From contig CAAGAB010000050.1 of the NCBI GenBank assembly GCA_900767685.1, forward strand, positions 1 through 30,365: a stretch of 30,365 bases of DNA, read 5' to 3'. The position numbers and the translations under genes were made by a program. The notes beneath the pieces are model-generated. The model was not told where the DNA came from, made no database searches, and saw nothing but the letters and a program-made list of their open reading frames with translations. The stretch comes from an uncultured Coprococcus sp. GTDB lineage: Bacteria; Bacillota_A; Clostridia; Lachnospirales; Lachnospiraceae. Shown piece by piece: positions 18,203 to 26,284 of this stretch (position 1 is its first letter; the number at the start of each line of letters is the position of its first letter).

Positions 18203-18943
18203 ATGGCAAGAAAAGGTATTGAAGAGATGATCAGTGAGATAGAGATATTTATTGACAATTGTAAGTTTCAGCCGTTGTCTTCCAGTAAGATCATTGTACC
18301 AAAAGAGGATCTTATGCAGATGGTTGGAGAGCTTAAACTCAAGATGCCTAATGAGATAGAGCGTTGTAAGAAGATTATGAGAAATAAAGAGGCTATATTG
18401 GCGGATGCTAGAGCGAGAGCTGATTCGATAATCACTGAATCTGTGGCGGAGGCCAACAGGCTTGTAGACCAGAGTCAGATAGTAGAACAGGCTAATCTTC
18501 GCGCTAATGAGATCACGGATATGGCAAGAAGTCAGGCTGAACAGATAATTGCAGAGGCTAATGAGGATGCAAAGGAAGTAAGAGCTGGTTCTATGTACTA
18601 TTCTAAGGATAAGCTTGCAGAGATAAGTCAGTACATAAATGCTACACTTCAGGCTGAGCGTGCGAATTATGAAAACCTTATAAAATCACTTGAGGAGAAC
18701 GCTGCAAGAGTTTCAGACAACATGGCTGAGCTTGATACAAGCATCAACATGATGAATGGTGTTCCTGAGCAGACTTCTCAGACAGATTCAGCTTTTGAAT
18801 CTGATGAGGATGATTATAATGTTTATGGCAAGACAGAGTATACCAAAAAAGATGGCGAATATGATGATGGATATGATTATGAATATGAAGAAGACGAGTA
18901 TGATGATGAAGACGACGATGATGAGGAATATCTCGACGAATAA
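18203..18943 (+). CDS. Coiled-coil protein with extremely acidic C-terminal tail
   Basis: This 246-residue protein starts 16 bp after coaD with AGGAGGAG before its ATG. Residues 6-45 form a small helical head, and about 50-185 are an Ala/Glu/Arg-rich coiled coil with heptad-like ARARADSIITESVAEAN and ARSQAEQIIAEANEDAKE stretches. These resemble V-ATPase subunit H/G and F-type b-like stalks, as well as DivIVA-type scaffolds. From about residue 195 it is almost only Asp, Glu and Tyr, ending DDDDEEYLDE. Proteins of this type follow coaD in many Clostridia and are often named ATPase by mistake; no ATP-binding motif is present. The role is unknown; a polar scaffold is possible. Confidence 0.85.
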   Translation: MARKGIEEMISEIEIFIDNCKFQPLSSSKIIVPKEDLMQMVGELKLKMPNEIERCKKIMRNKEAILADARARADSIITESVAEANRLVDQSQIVEQANLRANEITDMARSQAEQIIAEANEDAKEVRAGSMYYSKDKLAEISQYINATLQAERANYENLIKSLEENAARVSDNMAELDTSINMMNGVPEQTSQTDSAFESDEDDYNVYGKTEYTKKDGEYDDGYDYEYEEDEYDDEDDDDEEYLDE

Positions 18944-18959
18944 ATCATACGAATTTTGA

Positions 18960-19871
18960 TTATAGCATAAAAAATGTGGTCATGGCACATAGAACACCAT
19001 AAAGACATTTGGCATATATATATTTTATAAAAGACAGTCCGGTTTTTTGTATGAGATCATAGCTTTGGAATAAGGCAGACAAGCCACCGAATGCAGTGAG
19101 CGACAAAGACAGGACTGTTTTTATTTTGTCTGTTATTGTGATGGAATTCAGGGTATCTATGCCTGATGATATCTCTAGAAAAGCCGTGGCGATATACGCT
19201 GTACGATATGGAAGATAGTGTGTTATGATGCTGGAAAAAATGGCGAATATCACCATATAGATACCGATAAAAGTTATATTATGTGCAGCGGTATCAAAAA
19301 GGCTTGCATGATGTTGATCAGGTGAATTGCCGACTGTTGCGGCAACTTCATGTTTGGCACGACGTTTGATTGTCAGGCACCTTGAATGTGATGTTATAGC
19401 ATAACGTTTGCGTGGCATGAATAATATCAATGCAGTACATATGAATTGTGGTATGTAGAGACAGGTGAGAAGTATCTTAAGAGAAATAAACCTGCATAAA
19501 TAAGATGAGTAAATATATCCATACAGAAACATTGGACTTACATTGTTGCATAGGGGGAGCATAGACTGGGCGGTGTGTCGATTTATCCGGTTGTTTTGGT
19601 AAAGAAATGATATAGTTAGTGTTCCGGTCGGGAATCCACAGAATAAGCCTATTATAAGAGTTAGCAGGCAGGCGCTGCGTGCCGATATACTGTTCAGATC
19701 TATCGTGCTTAGTATAACTCCTGTGAGCAGCATAAAAGGAAGCAGGACTGGGATTATGGAGTTATACCACAGAGATATCCCTTGCCTGCAGCCTTCGGTT
19801 ATTGTTGTTGCGTTCAGACATGCAAATATTACTATAACGGTTATGATTATCATATAAAAAATGTTCTTCAT
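18960..19871 (-). CDS. ylbJ: Sporulation integral membrane protein YlbJ-like
   Basis: This 303-residue protein is hydrophobic throughout, with about eight membrane segments. Features of the YlbJ/nucleoside-recognition (Gate) family are LWYNSIIPVLLPFMLLTGV near the start, the GLFCGFPTGTLTISFLYQN loop (about 77-95) and LPLCNNVSPMFLYGYIY (about 106-122). In Bacillus YlbJ is needed for heat-resistant spores, but its transported or sensed ligand is not known. In Bacillus ylbJ follows coaD on the same strand. Here it is on the opposite strand and converges on the coiled-coil gene with a 16-bp gap. Residues 150-185, between segments, are unusually long and basic. Confidence 0.88.
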   Translation of the reverse strand: MKNIFYMIIITVIVIFACLNATTITEGCRQGISLWYNSIIPVLLPFMLLTGVILSTIDLNSISARSACLLTLIIGLFCGFPTGTLTISFLYQNNRINRHTAQSMLPLCNNVSPMFLYGYIYSSYLCRFISLKILLTCLYIPQFICTALILFMPRKRYAITSHSRCLTIKRRAKHEVAATVGNSPDQHHASLFDTAAHNITFIGIYMVIFAIFSSIITHYLPYRTAYIATAFLEISSGIDTLNSITITDKIKTVLSLSLTAFGGLSALFQSYDLIQKTGLSFIKYIYAKCLYGVLCAMTTFFML

Positions 19872-19946
19872 ACGTGTAAGATATGCATGCTATAGCTTGA
19901 ATATGATAAATGTTCGCTGATATAAGTTTGTAAAATACATTTTTAG

Positions 19947-21248
19947 TCAGTCGCTTATAACCGGAATGGTGTGTTCGTATTCATTTCTTAGCTTCGCTCC
20001 ATGCGCGTTGTAAACTAAATTGTTGTAGACGGCCGTTGACTTTATATCATAACTGAACATTGATTCCCCAATTGTAGAAAGCGTGGATGCTGCTTCGGAA
20101 GCCTTGGTTATCACAGGAATGCTGGTTCCTTTCTTGATCTGCTTTACGATGCATCCAGCCTGGGCTTTGAGTCCAATCAGTCTCAGATAATATATCCATC
20201 CGCCTGCTTTGTAACAGTTATAGTCCGTGTTGGTGAGCTGCATGATATAGTGAAGAAGTGCTCTCTGTATATGCGTTAGGGTGTAGTTCTTGGATTTGAG
20301 TGCCTTGGCAGTGTCTGAAAATGACATATATGCGTCAATCTTTGACATTCTGTTGTATAGATTTCTATCCAAGTCGACAGTGTCGACAAAAGATACGGAG
20401 GGCTTGTCGTATGAACCATAGAGAAGCCTTGCTGTGGAGAGAAGATCTGACATACCATTTTCAAATACAGGGAAAGTGTTTTTGTATTTGGCATTGAGTA
20501 TATGGTAACATTCTTCAGGAATATGACGTTTTATAGCCGTGATGTCAGCACTTTCCAACAGGGTTCTTATGGCGGATGCGGAACATATATCGTGATTGGT
20601 ATCATTGCTGTTATAATCTGATATCAATCGCTTTATAATAACAGGTTTAATTCTAGAACTGGTACGTTTGAGAGCGGCCAGATACTCTATGGCGAGTATG
20701 TTGTTCGGGCTTGCCATAATACTCTTTATACTGTCCTCTGGGGTAAAAGAGGAGTCAAATGAGAGGCCTGAGTCTTTGAATATATCATTGCTATGAAGAT
20801 ATTCTGCAATTGCATGTGCTCTGGCTGCACCGTAAGTCATGCCTGATGACATGGATTGCTTGATACATGCAGATACATTGATGGGTTCGTTTTCGATGAT
20901 GTCGGCAATAAACGACAAAAGTGGGAGGTTGTCGGTTTCAGCCCCAAAAGATATATAGTCTATGGCATCACTCATATTCATCATTGTCACCGCTGCGGTG
21001 GCATAATCCTTTGCACTTGATGTTGAGTAGACAAAGGGTATCTCAAATATGATATCTGCGCCACATCTGATGGCAGTTTCGGCTCTTGTAAACTTGTCGG
21101 CAAGGGCAGGAATCCCCCTCTGTAGGAAATTGCCGCTCATAAAGCATACTACATGGCTGGCTCCGGTCAGTTTTTTTGCTTGTTCAATCTGATATAGATG
21201 TCCTTTGTGAAATGGATTGTATTCGCATACTATGCCAACTGTGCTCAT
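19947..21248 (-). CDS. tmcAL: tRNA(Met) cytidine acetate ligase TmcAL (YlbM)
   Basis: This 433-residue protein has GGAGGGC before its ATG. The nucleotidyltransferase-like start VGIVCEYNPFHKGH has HKGH at 14-17, followed by VCFMSGNFLQRGIPALADKFTRAETAI. Further motifs are ISFGAETD, NDISK-like LAIEYLAAL, and SASAIRTLL for the second nucleotide contact. The enzyme activates acetate with ATP and attaches it to cytidine 34 of elongator tRNA-Met (ac4C), improving codon reading. In Bacillus ylbM lies in the same ylbH-ylbM run. It is separated from ylbJ by 75 bp. Confidence 0.94.
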   Translation of the reverse strand: MSTVGIVCEYNPFHKGHLYQIEQAKKLTGASHVVCFMSGNFLQRGIPALADKFTRAETAIRCGADIIFEIPFVYSTSSAKDYATAAVTMMNMSDAIDYISFGAETDNLPLLSFIADIIENEPINVSACIKQSMSSGMTYGAARAHAIAEYLHSNDIFKDSGLSFDSSFTPEDSIKSIMASPNNILAIEYLAALKRTSSRIKPVIIKRLISDYNSNDTNHDICSASAIRTLLESADITAIKRHIPEECYHILNAKYKNTFPVFENGMSDLLSTARLLYGSYDKPSVSFVDTVDLDRNLYNRMSKIDAYMSFSDTAKALKSKNYTLTHIQRALLHYIMQLTNTDYNCYKAGGWIYYLRLIGLKAQAGCIVKQIKKGTSIPVITKASEAASTLSTIGESMFSYDIKSTAVYNNLVYNAHGAKLRNEYEHTIPVISD

Positions 21249-21410
21249 AACTGCCCTCCGTTAAAAACTTTGTAGTATATGTATAATCTTGTATGAATAT
21301 AAAATTTATTTTATCTTAATAATTCTGACGTGTAAAGTGTGATATAATCAGAGAAGTTTAAGCAATAATTATTATCTGAGATTTCTGTGAGTGTTATTCT
21401 GTCAGATTTG

Positions 21411-21426
21411 GCAATCACGTGATTGC
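21411..21426. repeat. Perfect 16-bp palindrome
   Basis: GCAATCAC joins directly to GTGATTGC with no gap, a two-fold symmetric site of the kind bound by dimeric regulators. It lies 344 bp before the recA start and 163 bp before the tmcAL start, so its target gene is not obvious. CACGTG at the centre is also a common restriction-modification type core. Confidence 0.6.
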
Positions 21427-21462
21427 AATACCCCTATAATGGCCAATTGAAATCAATATATA

Positions 21463-21567
21463 GAACATGTATATATAGTACGAGAATATATAGAACGAGA
21501 ATATATAGAACATGTATATATAGAACGAGAATATATAGAACATGAACGTGTAGAACAGGGATATATC
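21463..21567. repeat. Tandem repeat of a 15-bp unit, seven copies
   Basis: Seven contiguous 15-bp units occupy this span, one every 15 bases from 21463. The main forms are GAACATGTATATATA (21463, 21508) and GAACGAGAATATATA (21493, 21523), with changed copies at 21478, 21538 and 21553. A shortened unit may precede it at 21449-21462. The two main forms partly alternate, as if a 30-bp pair was duplicated. The unit contains ACATGTATATATA-type self-complementary parts. Confidence 0.85.
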
Positions 21568-21697
21568 ATATATGAAAGACAGTGATATCGATATATGAGT
21601 AGATATACTGATATTTGTCATTACTTGTAACAGCTATAAATGGTGAGTACAAAAACGTGCACACAAAATGATAGCATATGCATGTAACTGGGAATTA

Positions 21698-21733
21698 GTT
21701 GTTGACAAAACAACAAATATTTAATAGTATAAT
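21698..21733 (+). promoter_or_regulatory. Candidate recA promoter
   Basis: A perfect TTGACA (21702-21707) and a perfect TATAAT (21728-21733) are separated by 20 bp, longer than the normal 16-18, so activity may be low or need an activator. GTTGTT (21698-21703) and AACAAC (21709-21714) form an inverted repeat over the -35. Confidence 0.5.
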
Positions 21734-21741
21734 AAAGTAAT

Positions 21742-21755
21742 CGAACATATGTTTA
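21742..21755 (+). promoter_or_regulatory. LexA/DinR-type SOS box before recA
   Basis: CGAACATATGTTTA matches the Gram-positive LexA consensus CGAACNNNNGTTCG in the left half and GTT of the right half; the last two bases differ. It begins 9 bp downstream of the candidate -10 and ends at the AGGAGG of recA, a usual position for repression. This agrees with recA being an SOS gene. Confidence 0.7.
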
Positions 21756-21769
21756 GGAGGAAACAGACT

Positions 21770-22834
21770 ATGGCAAATAATTCAATCAATAGTGTCAACA
21801 AAGATGATAAGAAAAAAGCTCTTGATGCAGCTATTGCACAGATAGAAAAACAGTACGGAAAAGGTTCGGTCATGAAGCTTGGCGATTCCAATGCCAATAT
21901 GAATATAGATGTTATTCCGACAGGATCGCTCAGCCTTGATATTGCGCTTGGACTTGGCGGTGTTCCAAGAGGAAGAATAATAGAGATTTTTGGTCCTGAG
22001 TCAAGTGGTAAGACAACTGTTGCATTACATATCGTTGCAGAGATACAGAAGAGGGGCGGTATAGCAGGTTTCATAGATGCTGAGCATGCCCTTGATCCTA
22101 CATATGCAAAGAATATAGGTGTGGATATTGATAACTTATACATATCACAGCCTGATTGCGGTGAACAGGCTCTTGAGATAACTGAGACTATGGTTAGATC
22201 GGGCGCAGTTGATGTCGTTATTGTAGACTCAGTGGCTGCTCTGGTGCCTAAGGCAGAGATAGATGGAGAGATGGGAGATTCTCACATGGGACTTCATGCA
22301 AGACTTATGTCACAGGCTCTCAGAAAACTCACTGCAGTTGTGAGCAAGACCAATTGTGTTGTTATATTTATCAATCAGCTTCGAGAGAAGGTTGGAGTAG
22401 TGTTTGGTAATCCTGAGGTCACGACTGGCGGACGTGCCCTTAAGTTCTATGCATCTGTAAGACTCGATGTGAGACGTATTGATACACTTAGACAGGGCGG
22501 AGAGATAGTGGGCAACAGAACCCGTGTCAAGATAGTGAAGAATAAGGTGGCCCCTCCTTTCAAAGAGGCAGAATTTGATATTGTATTTGGAAAGGGTATC
22601 TCAAAGGTCGGCGATATACTGGACCTTGCCGTTGCGAATGATATAGTTGATAAGTCAGGTGCATGGTATGCGTATAACGGCAATAAGATAGGGCAGGGAC
22701 GTGAGAATGCCAAAATGTATCTTGAGAATAATGAGGCTGTATGTTCCGAGATCGAGCAGAAGGTGAGAGAAACCTTGGGAGTTGCAGGTGATGGCGCAGG
22801 CAGCATAGAGAAAGCTGACAATGATGAAGAGTAA
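21770..22834 (+). CDS. recA: RecA recombinase
   Basis: This 354-residue protein starts at ATG 21770, nine bases after AGGAGG. The in-frame ATG at 21749 lies within the operator and would add seven unrelated residues. Walker A GPESSGKT is at 75-82, and [14 protein letters not shown] and [17 protein letters not shown] (DNA-binding loop 1) and [19 protein letters not shown] (loop 2) are all present. RecA forms filaments on single-stranded DNA for strand exchange and for LexA self-cleavage. recX follows 18 bp later. Confidence 0.99.
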   Translation: MANNSINSVNKDDKKKALDAAIAQIEKQYGKGSVMKLGDSNANMNIDVIPTGSLSLDIALGLGGVPRGRIIEIFGPESSGKTTVALHIVAEIQKRGGIAGFIDAEHALDPTYAKNIGVDIDNLYISQPDCGEQALEITETMVRSGAVDVVIVDSVAALVPKAEIDGEMGDSHMGLHARLMSQALRKLTAVVSKTNCVVIFINQLREKVGVVFGNPEVTTGGRALKFYASVRLDVRRIDTLRQGGEIVGNRTRVKIVKNKVAPPFKEAEFDIVFGKGISKVGDILDLAVANDIVDKSGAWYAYNGNKIGQGRENAKMYLENNEAVCSEIEQKVRETLGVAGDGAGSIEKADNDEE

Positions 22835-22852
22835 GTGTAGGAGACATGATAG

Positions 22853-23464
22853 ATGATAGTAACGGATATCAGAAAAATAGACGATAAGAGATATTGCCTG
22901 TATATAGATTACGAGCCGTATGCTTCTGTCTATTCCTCTGATATCAGGAGATTGAAACTCCGAGAAGGGGAGGAGATTGATGAGGCATCTATTACAGACT
23001 TCAGAAAGGAGTATCTGTTTCGCAGAGCACTCAATAAGGCAGTCAACTCTATAAAGTTTTCAGATAAGTGCGAATATGACATCAGAAGTAAACTCAGAGA
23101 ATTGTATTATGATGAAGAGATTATAGATCACACTGTAGAGAAATTAAAATCATATAGATATATAGATGATTATAGATATGCATGCGGTTATATCCGTAAA
23201 AATATGTGCAAAAAAGGACGTCGAGTCATTGAATATGAACTTGATGGAAAACATATAGCACATGACACTGTGGAGCAGGCATTAAATGATATCTGTGAGC
23301 AGGATGAAAATGAGATTATACTTGCAATTATAAGAAAAAAATATACATATACGGATCTGATAGAAAAAAGAAATAAGGTGATGACTTATCTGTATAGTAA
23401 AGGGTTTGATTTCAGAAAGATAAATGAAAGTATTCGATCAATACTTGATGAGAACAGGGAATAG
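22853..23464 (+). CDS. recX: RecX, regulator of RecA
   Basis: This 203-residue protein starts at ATG 22853 after AGGAG; an earlier ATG at 22846 soon meets a stop. Residues 58-203 hold the three helical repeats of RecX: RRALNKAVNSIKFSDKCEYDIRSKL...YDEEIIDHTVEKLKSYRYIDDYRYACGYI, then a KGRRVIEYEL repeat and LIEKRNKVMTYLYSKGFDF. RecX binds inside the RecA filament groove and limits or shapes its activity. Linkage to recA is common in bacteria. The N-terminal region (about 1-50) is the longer Firmicutes type with an extra beta domain. Confidence 0.95.
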   Translation: MIVTDIRKIDDKRYCLYIDYEPYASVYSSDIRRLKLREGEEIDEASITDFRKEYLFRRALNKAVNSIKFSDKCEYDIRSKLRELYYDEEIIDHTVEKLKSYRYIDDYRYACGYIRKNMCKKGRRVIEYELDGKHIAHDTVEQALNDICEQDENEIILAIIRKKYTYTDLIEKRNKVMTYLYSKGFDFRKINESIRSILDENRE

Positions 23465-23688
23465 AATACAGAATCCCAATAATAACCGGCATAATATCGT
23501 GACAATTTGCAAGAATTAAATTGCGTTCACTTGGTAGTAGCAGAACAATATAAAAAAATGTCTGTTCGCTTAAAACTTATTATACTATTGTCAAAAAAAG
23601 AACTGGCAATTGTACATAATTACTTGACATAATTAATTAAAAATATTAAACTTAAATAGTTGTATTCTTGTACAATGAAAACTTAATA

Positions 23689-23701
23689 AGGAGGTGCTCC
23701 T
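23689..23701 (+). promoter_or_regulatory. Self-paired ribosome binding site of rny
   Basis: AGGAG (23689-23693) and CTCCT (23697-23701) can pair around GTG, placing the Shine-Dalgarno inside a small hairpin that ends exactly at the GTG start at 23702. It may dampen translation of RNase Y. Confidence 0.4.
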
Positions 23702-25255
23702 GTGGATTCACCATTAGTATGGTTGATAATCGCTGTTGTTGTAGTTGCACTGCTTGTTGCTACATGGTTTATAGCTATTGCATATCGCAAGAATATAGTT
23801 GAAACCAAGATAGGAAGAGCAGAGTCACAGGCGAGAGAGATTATCGATGAAGCTCAGAAGACCGCCGAAGCTAAGAAGCGCGAGATACTGCTTGAGGCAA
23901 AGGAAGATTCCCTTAAGACGCGTAATGACCTTGAAAAAGAAGTAAAGGATAGACGTGGGGAACTGTCACGTATGGAGAAGAGAATTCTTGCACGTGAGGA
24001 GAATCTTGATAAGAAGACTGAGGCAGTTGAGAAAAAGGAAGCTAGTCTTGCTGGAAAAGAAAGCGCTCTCGATAAGCAGAGGGCAAAGGTCGAAGAGTTA
24101 CAGGCGAAACGTTTACAGGAACTTGAAAGAATTTCAGGTTTAACCTCTGAACAAGCAAAGGAATACTTATTAAAGACTGTTGAAGATGAAGTAAAGCATG
24201 AAACAGCAGTTATGGTCAAGGAATTAGAAACCAGAGCTAAAGAAGAAGCGAACAAGAAGGCGAAAGAGTATGTTGTCAATGCAATACAGAGATGTGCGGT
24301 TGATCACATTTCAGAGACAACAATCTCATTAGTTCAGTTGCCTAACGACGAGATGAAGGGTAGAATAATCGGTAGAGAGGGTAGAAATATTCGTACTCTC
24401 GAAACACTCACTGGAGTTGATCTGATAATAGACGACACTCCAGAAGCAGTTATTTTATCAAGCTTTGATCCTGTAAGACGAGAGGTAGCTAGAATTGCAC
24501 TTGAGAAGCTCATTGTGGATGGAAGAATTCACCCGGCCAGAATCGAAGAGATGGTTGAAAAAGCGCAGAAGGAAGTTGAAACCATGATGCGTGAAGAGGG
24601 CGAAGCTGCTACCCTTGAGGTAGGAATACATGGAATTCATCCAGAATTAGTGAGACTTCTTGGTAAGTTGAAATTTAGAACAAGCTACGGACAGAATGCC
24701 CTTAAGCATTCGGTTGAAGTAGCTCAGTTATGTGGTTTATTGGCCGGTGAAATAGGTGTCGACATCAAGGTTGCAAAACGTGCCGGATTGCTCCATGATA
24801 TAGGTAAAGCCTTGGATCATGAGATGGAAGGTTCGCACGTTCAGATTGGTGCTGATCTGTGTAGAAAATACAAAGAGTCAGCAGTTGTTGTCAATGCTGT
24901 AGAGTCACATCATGGAGATGTTGAACCGGAGTCATTGATTGCGCTTTTGGTACAGGCTGCAGATACTATTTCTGCTGCAAGACCGGGAGCGAGAAGAGAG
25001 ACCTTGGAGACTTATACTACAAGACTTAAGAAGCTTGAGGATATTGCCAATGCTCATAAGGGTGTAGATAAGACATTTGCTATTCAGGCAGGTAGAGAAA
25101 TTCGTGTGATGGTAGTTCCTGAACATGTAAGCGATTCTGATATGGTATTGCTGGCTAGAGATATTGCAAAGCAGATTGAGGATGAACTTGAATATCCGGG
25201 TCAGATTAAGGTAAATATTATTAGAGAGTCACGCGTAACAGACTACGCAAAGTAA
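23702..25255 (+). CDS. rny: Ribonuclease Y
   Basis: Full-length RNase Y, 517 residues from GTG 23702. Residues 5-27 are the membrane anchor and about 30-200 a long Lys/Glu-rich coiled coil. The KH domain has IIGREGRN (222-229) and the HD domain has the metal ligands H365/D366 in [12 protein letters not shown], plus [10 protein letters not shown] further on. RNase Y is a membrane endonuclease that starts decay of many mRNAs in Firmicutes. A weak possible promoter (TTGACA at 23624, TAAACT 17 bp later) lies upstream, and a clear terminator follows. Confidence 0.98.
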   Translation: MDSPLVWLIIAVVVVALLVATWFIAIAYRKNIVETKIGRAESQAREIIDEAQKTAEAKKREILLEAKEDSLKTRNDLEKEVKDRRGELSRMEKRILAREENLDKKTEAVEKKEASLAGKESALDKQRAKVEELQAKRLQELERISGLTSEQAKEYLLKTVEDEVKHETAVMVKELETRAKEEANKKAKEYVVNAIQRCAVDHISETTISLVQLPNDEMKGRIIGREGRNIRTLETLTGVDLIIDDTPEAVILSSFDPVRREVARIALEKLIVDGRIHPARIEEMVEKAQKEVETMMREEGEAATLEVGIHGIHPELVRLLGKLKFRTSYGQNALKHSVEVAQLCGLLAGEIGVDIKVAKRAGLLHDIGKALDHEMEGSHVQIGADLCRKYKESAVVVNAVESHHGDVEPESLIALLVQAADTISAARPGARRETLETYTTRLKKLEDIANAHKGVDKTFAIQAGREIRVMVVPEHVSDSDMVLLARDIAKQIEDELEYPGQIKVNIIRESRVTDYAK

Positions 25256-25278
25256 AATCATGTAAATTAAGAAAACTT

Positions 25279-25319
25279 AGAAAGTATTGAGAATGTTGCA
25301 TTTTCAATACTTTCTTTTT
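25279..25319 (+). terminator. Terminator after rny
   Basis: Arms 25279-25293 and 25301-25315 pair over 15 bp (one G-T pair) around a 7-nt loop, followed by five T. It lies 23 bp after the rny stop. Confidence 0.9.
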
Positions 25320-25387
25320 GTTTGGAATCCTATAATGTCCTATATAATACTATGTTGTATGGACACAATTAGTGTAGAAATAGTGCA

Positions 25388-25429
25388 GAAAAAATGACGA
25401 AGAAAAAATGATGAAGAAAAAATGATGTA
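25388..25429. repeat. Three copies of a 14-bp repeat
   Basis: GAAAAAATGACGAA, GAAAAAATGATGAA and GAAAAAATGATGTA sit one after another in A-rich leader DNA before the NUDIX gene, followed by worn copies up to about 25450. A short ATG-TGA reading frame in each copy looks accidental. Confidence 0.7.
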
Positions 25430-25516
25430 AAGACAATGATGAAAAGATAATAGTGCAAAGATGGTGATCCGAAAGTTGAAGTTGAAAAAAATAATATATG
25501 TGAGGTGTATATAGAT

Positions 25517-26053
25517 ATGAAATGTGAGAGGTTTAAAAGGGAAAAGCTTGAACTGGCATACAGGGCGCATGTGTTCAATGTATATAACGATCATCTTGTC
25601 CTTCCTGATGGGCGAAAGGTCGTGTATGATCTGATCAAACATTCGCCTGGAGCGTGTATTCTTCCAGTCTGCGATGATGGAAGAATACTGCTTGTCAGAC
25701 AGTATAGAAACTCTATAGATGAAATTACATATGAGGTTCCGGCTGGATTTATAGATGCTGGGGAGGCTCCGGAGGATGCTGCGATACGGGAACTGAAAGA
25801 AGAGACGGGATATATAGCCGAAAATGTTGAATATGTTACAAAGACAGTTCTGGCTATAGGCACAAGTGATGAACAGACTTATATATACATAGGCAGAAAA
25901 TTGAGTGTGGGAGAAACTGAGTTAGACGAGAATGAATTTATTGATTGCGAAAGCCTGAGCCTTGAGGATATTGATACGAAGATAAAAAACGGAGAAATAG
26001 TTGATTCTAAGACATTGATAGCGATTTATGCATACAAATGCTCACTCACATAA
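25517..26053 (+). CDS. nudF: NUDIX ADP-ribose pyrophosphatase
   Basis: This 178-residue protein has AGGTG nine bases before ATG 25517; an in-frame GTG at 25505 overlaps that site. The Nudix box is complete at residues 77-99 (G77, E83, REL at 91-93, EE at 95-96, G98). The strands PGACILPVCDDGRILLVRQYR and EVPAGFID before it and VLAIGTSDEQTYIYIG after it follow the ADP-ribose pyrophosphatase subfamily. It hydrolyses ADP-ribose to AMP and ribose 5-phosphate, cleaning up NAD breakdown products. The substrate is inferred from the subfamily. It appears to stand alone, 230 bp before xerD. Confidence 0.92.
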   Translation: MKCERFKREKLELAYRAHVFNVYNDHLVLPDGRKVVYDLIKHSPGACILPVCDDGRILLVRQYRNSIDEITYEVPAGFIDAGEAPEDAAIRELKEETGYIAENVEYVTKTVLAIGTSDEQTYIYIGRKLSVGETELDENEFIDCESLSLEDIDTKIKNGEIVDSKTLIAIYAYKCSLT

Positions 26054-26284
26054 TTCCAAACAAGCCCAGGTAGAAGAGTTTGACTTCTGAATTAAAAAAA
26101 GTGAAACAATTTTGAAAAAAATTATGTCAATATGTAGTATACATAATTACTTAGAAACACCCTATTTGGTATTTTGTGGAAAAATACTGCAAAGGCGCAG
26201 TTTTACTTATTAAATTAGTGTTTGATTTTATTTACATTTGTATTTATAATGTATTTTAGTCTACATAACTAAGGGGATAAATTA

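Larger units (their letters stand above)
21249..21769. other. 521-bp non-coding stretch between tmcAL and recA
   Basis: This region holds no gene I can support. From left to right it has a possible plus-strand extended -10 element (TGATATAAT, 21340-21348, without a good -35), a 16-bp palindrome (21411-21426), and a 15-bp tandem repeat tract (21463-21567). The recA promoter region and LexA-type box follow (21698-21760). It is very AT-rich. Confidence 0.8.

Noticed and set aside
21463..21567. CRISPR array
   Set aside because: Units are 15 bp and contiguous with no spacers, and no cas gene is present.
21415..21621. Minus-strand frame giving a FYIFS/FYIYM repeat peptide
   Set aside because: The frame is open only because the 15-bp DNA repeat is a multiple of three; there is no ribosome site or credible start.
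21749..21769. Earlier ATG start for recA
   Set aside because: That ATG lies inside the LexA-type box and upstream of the AGGAGG, so the ATG at 21770 is the start.
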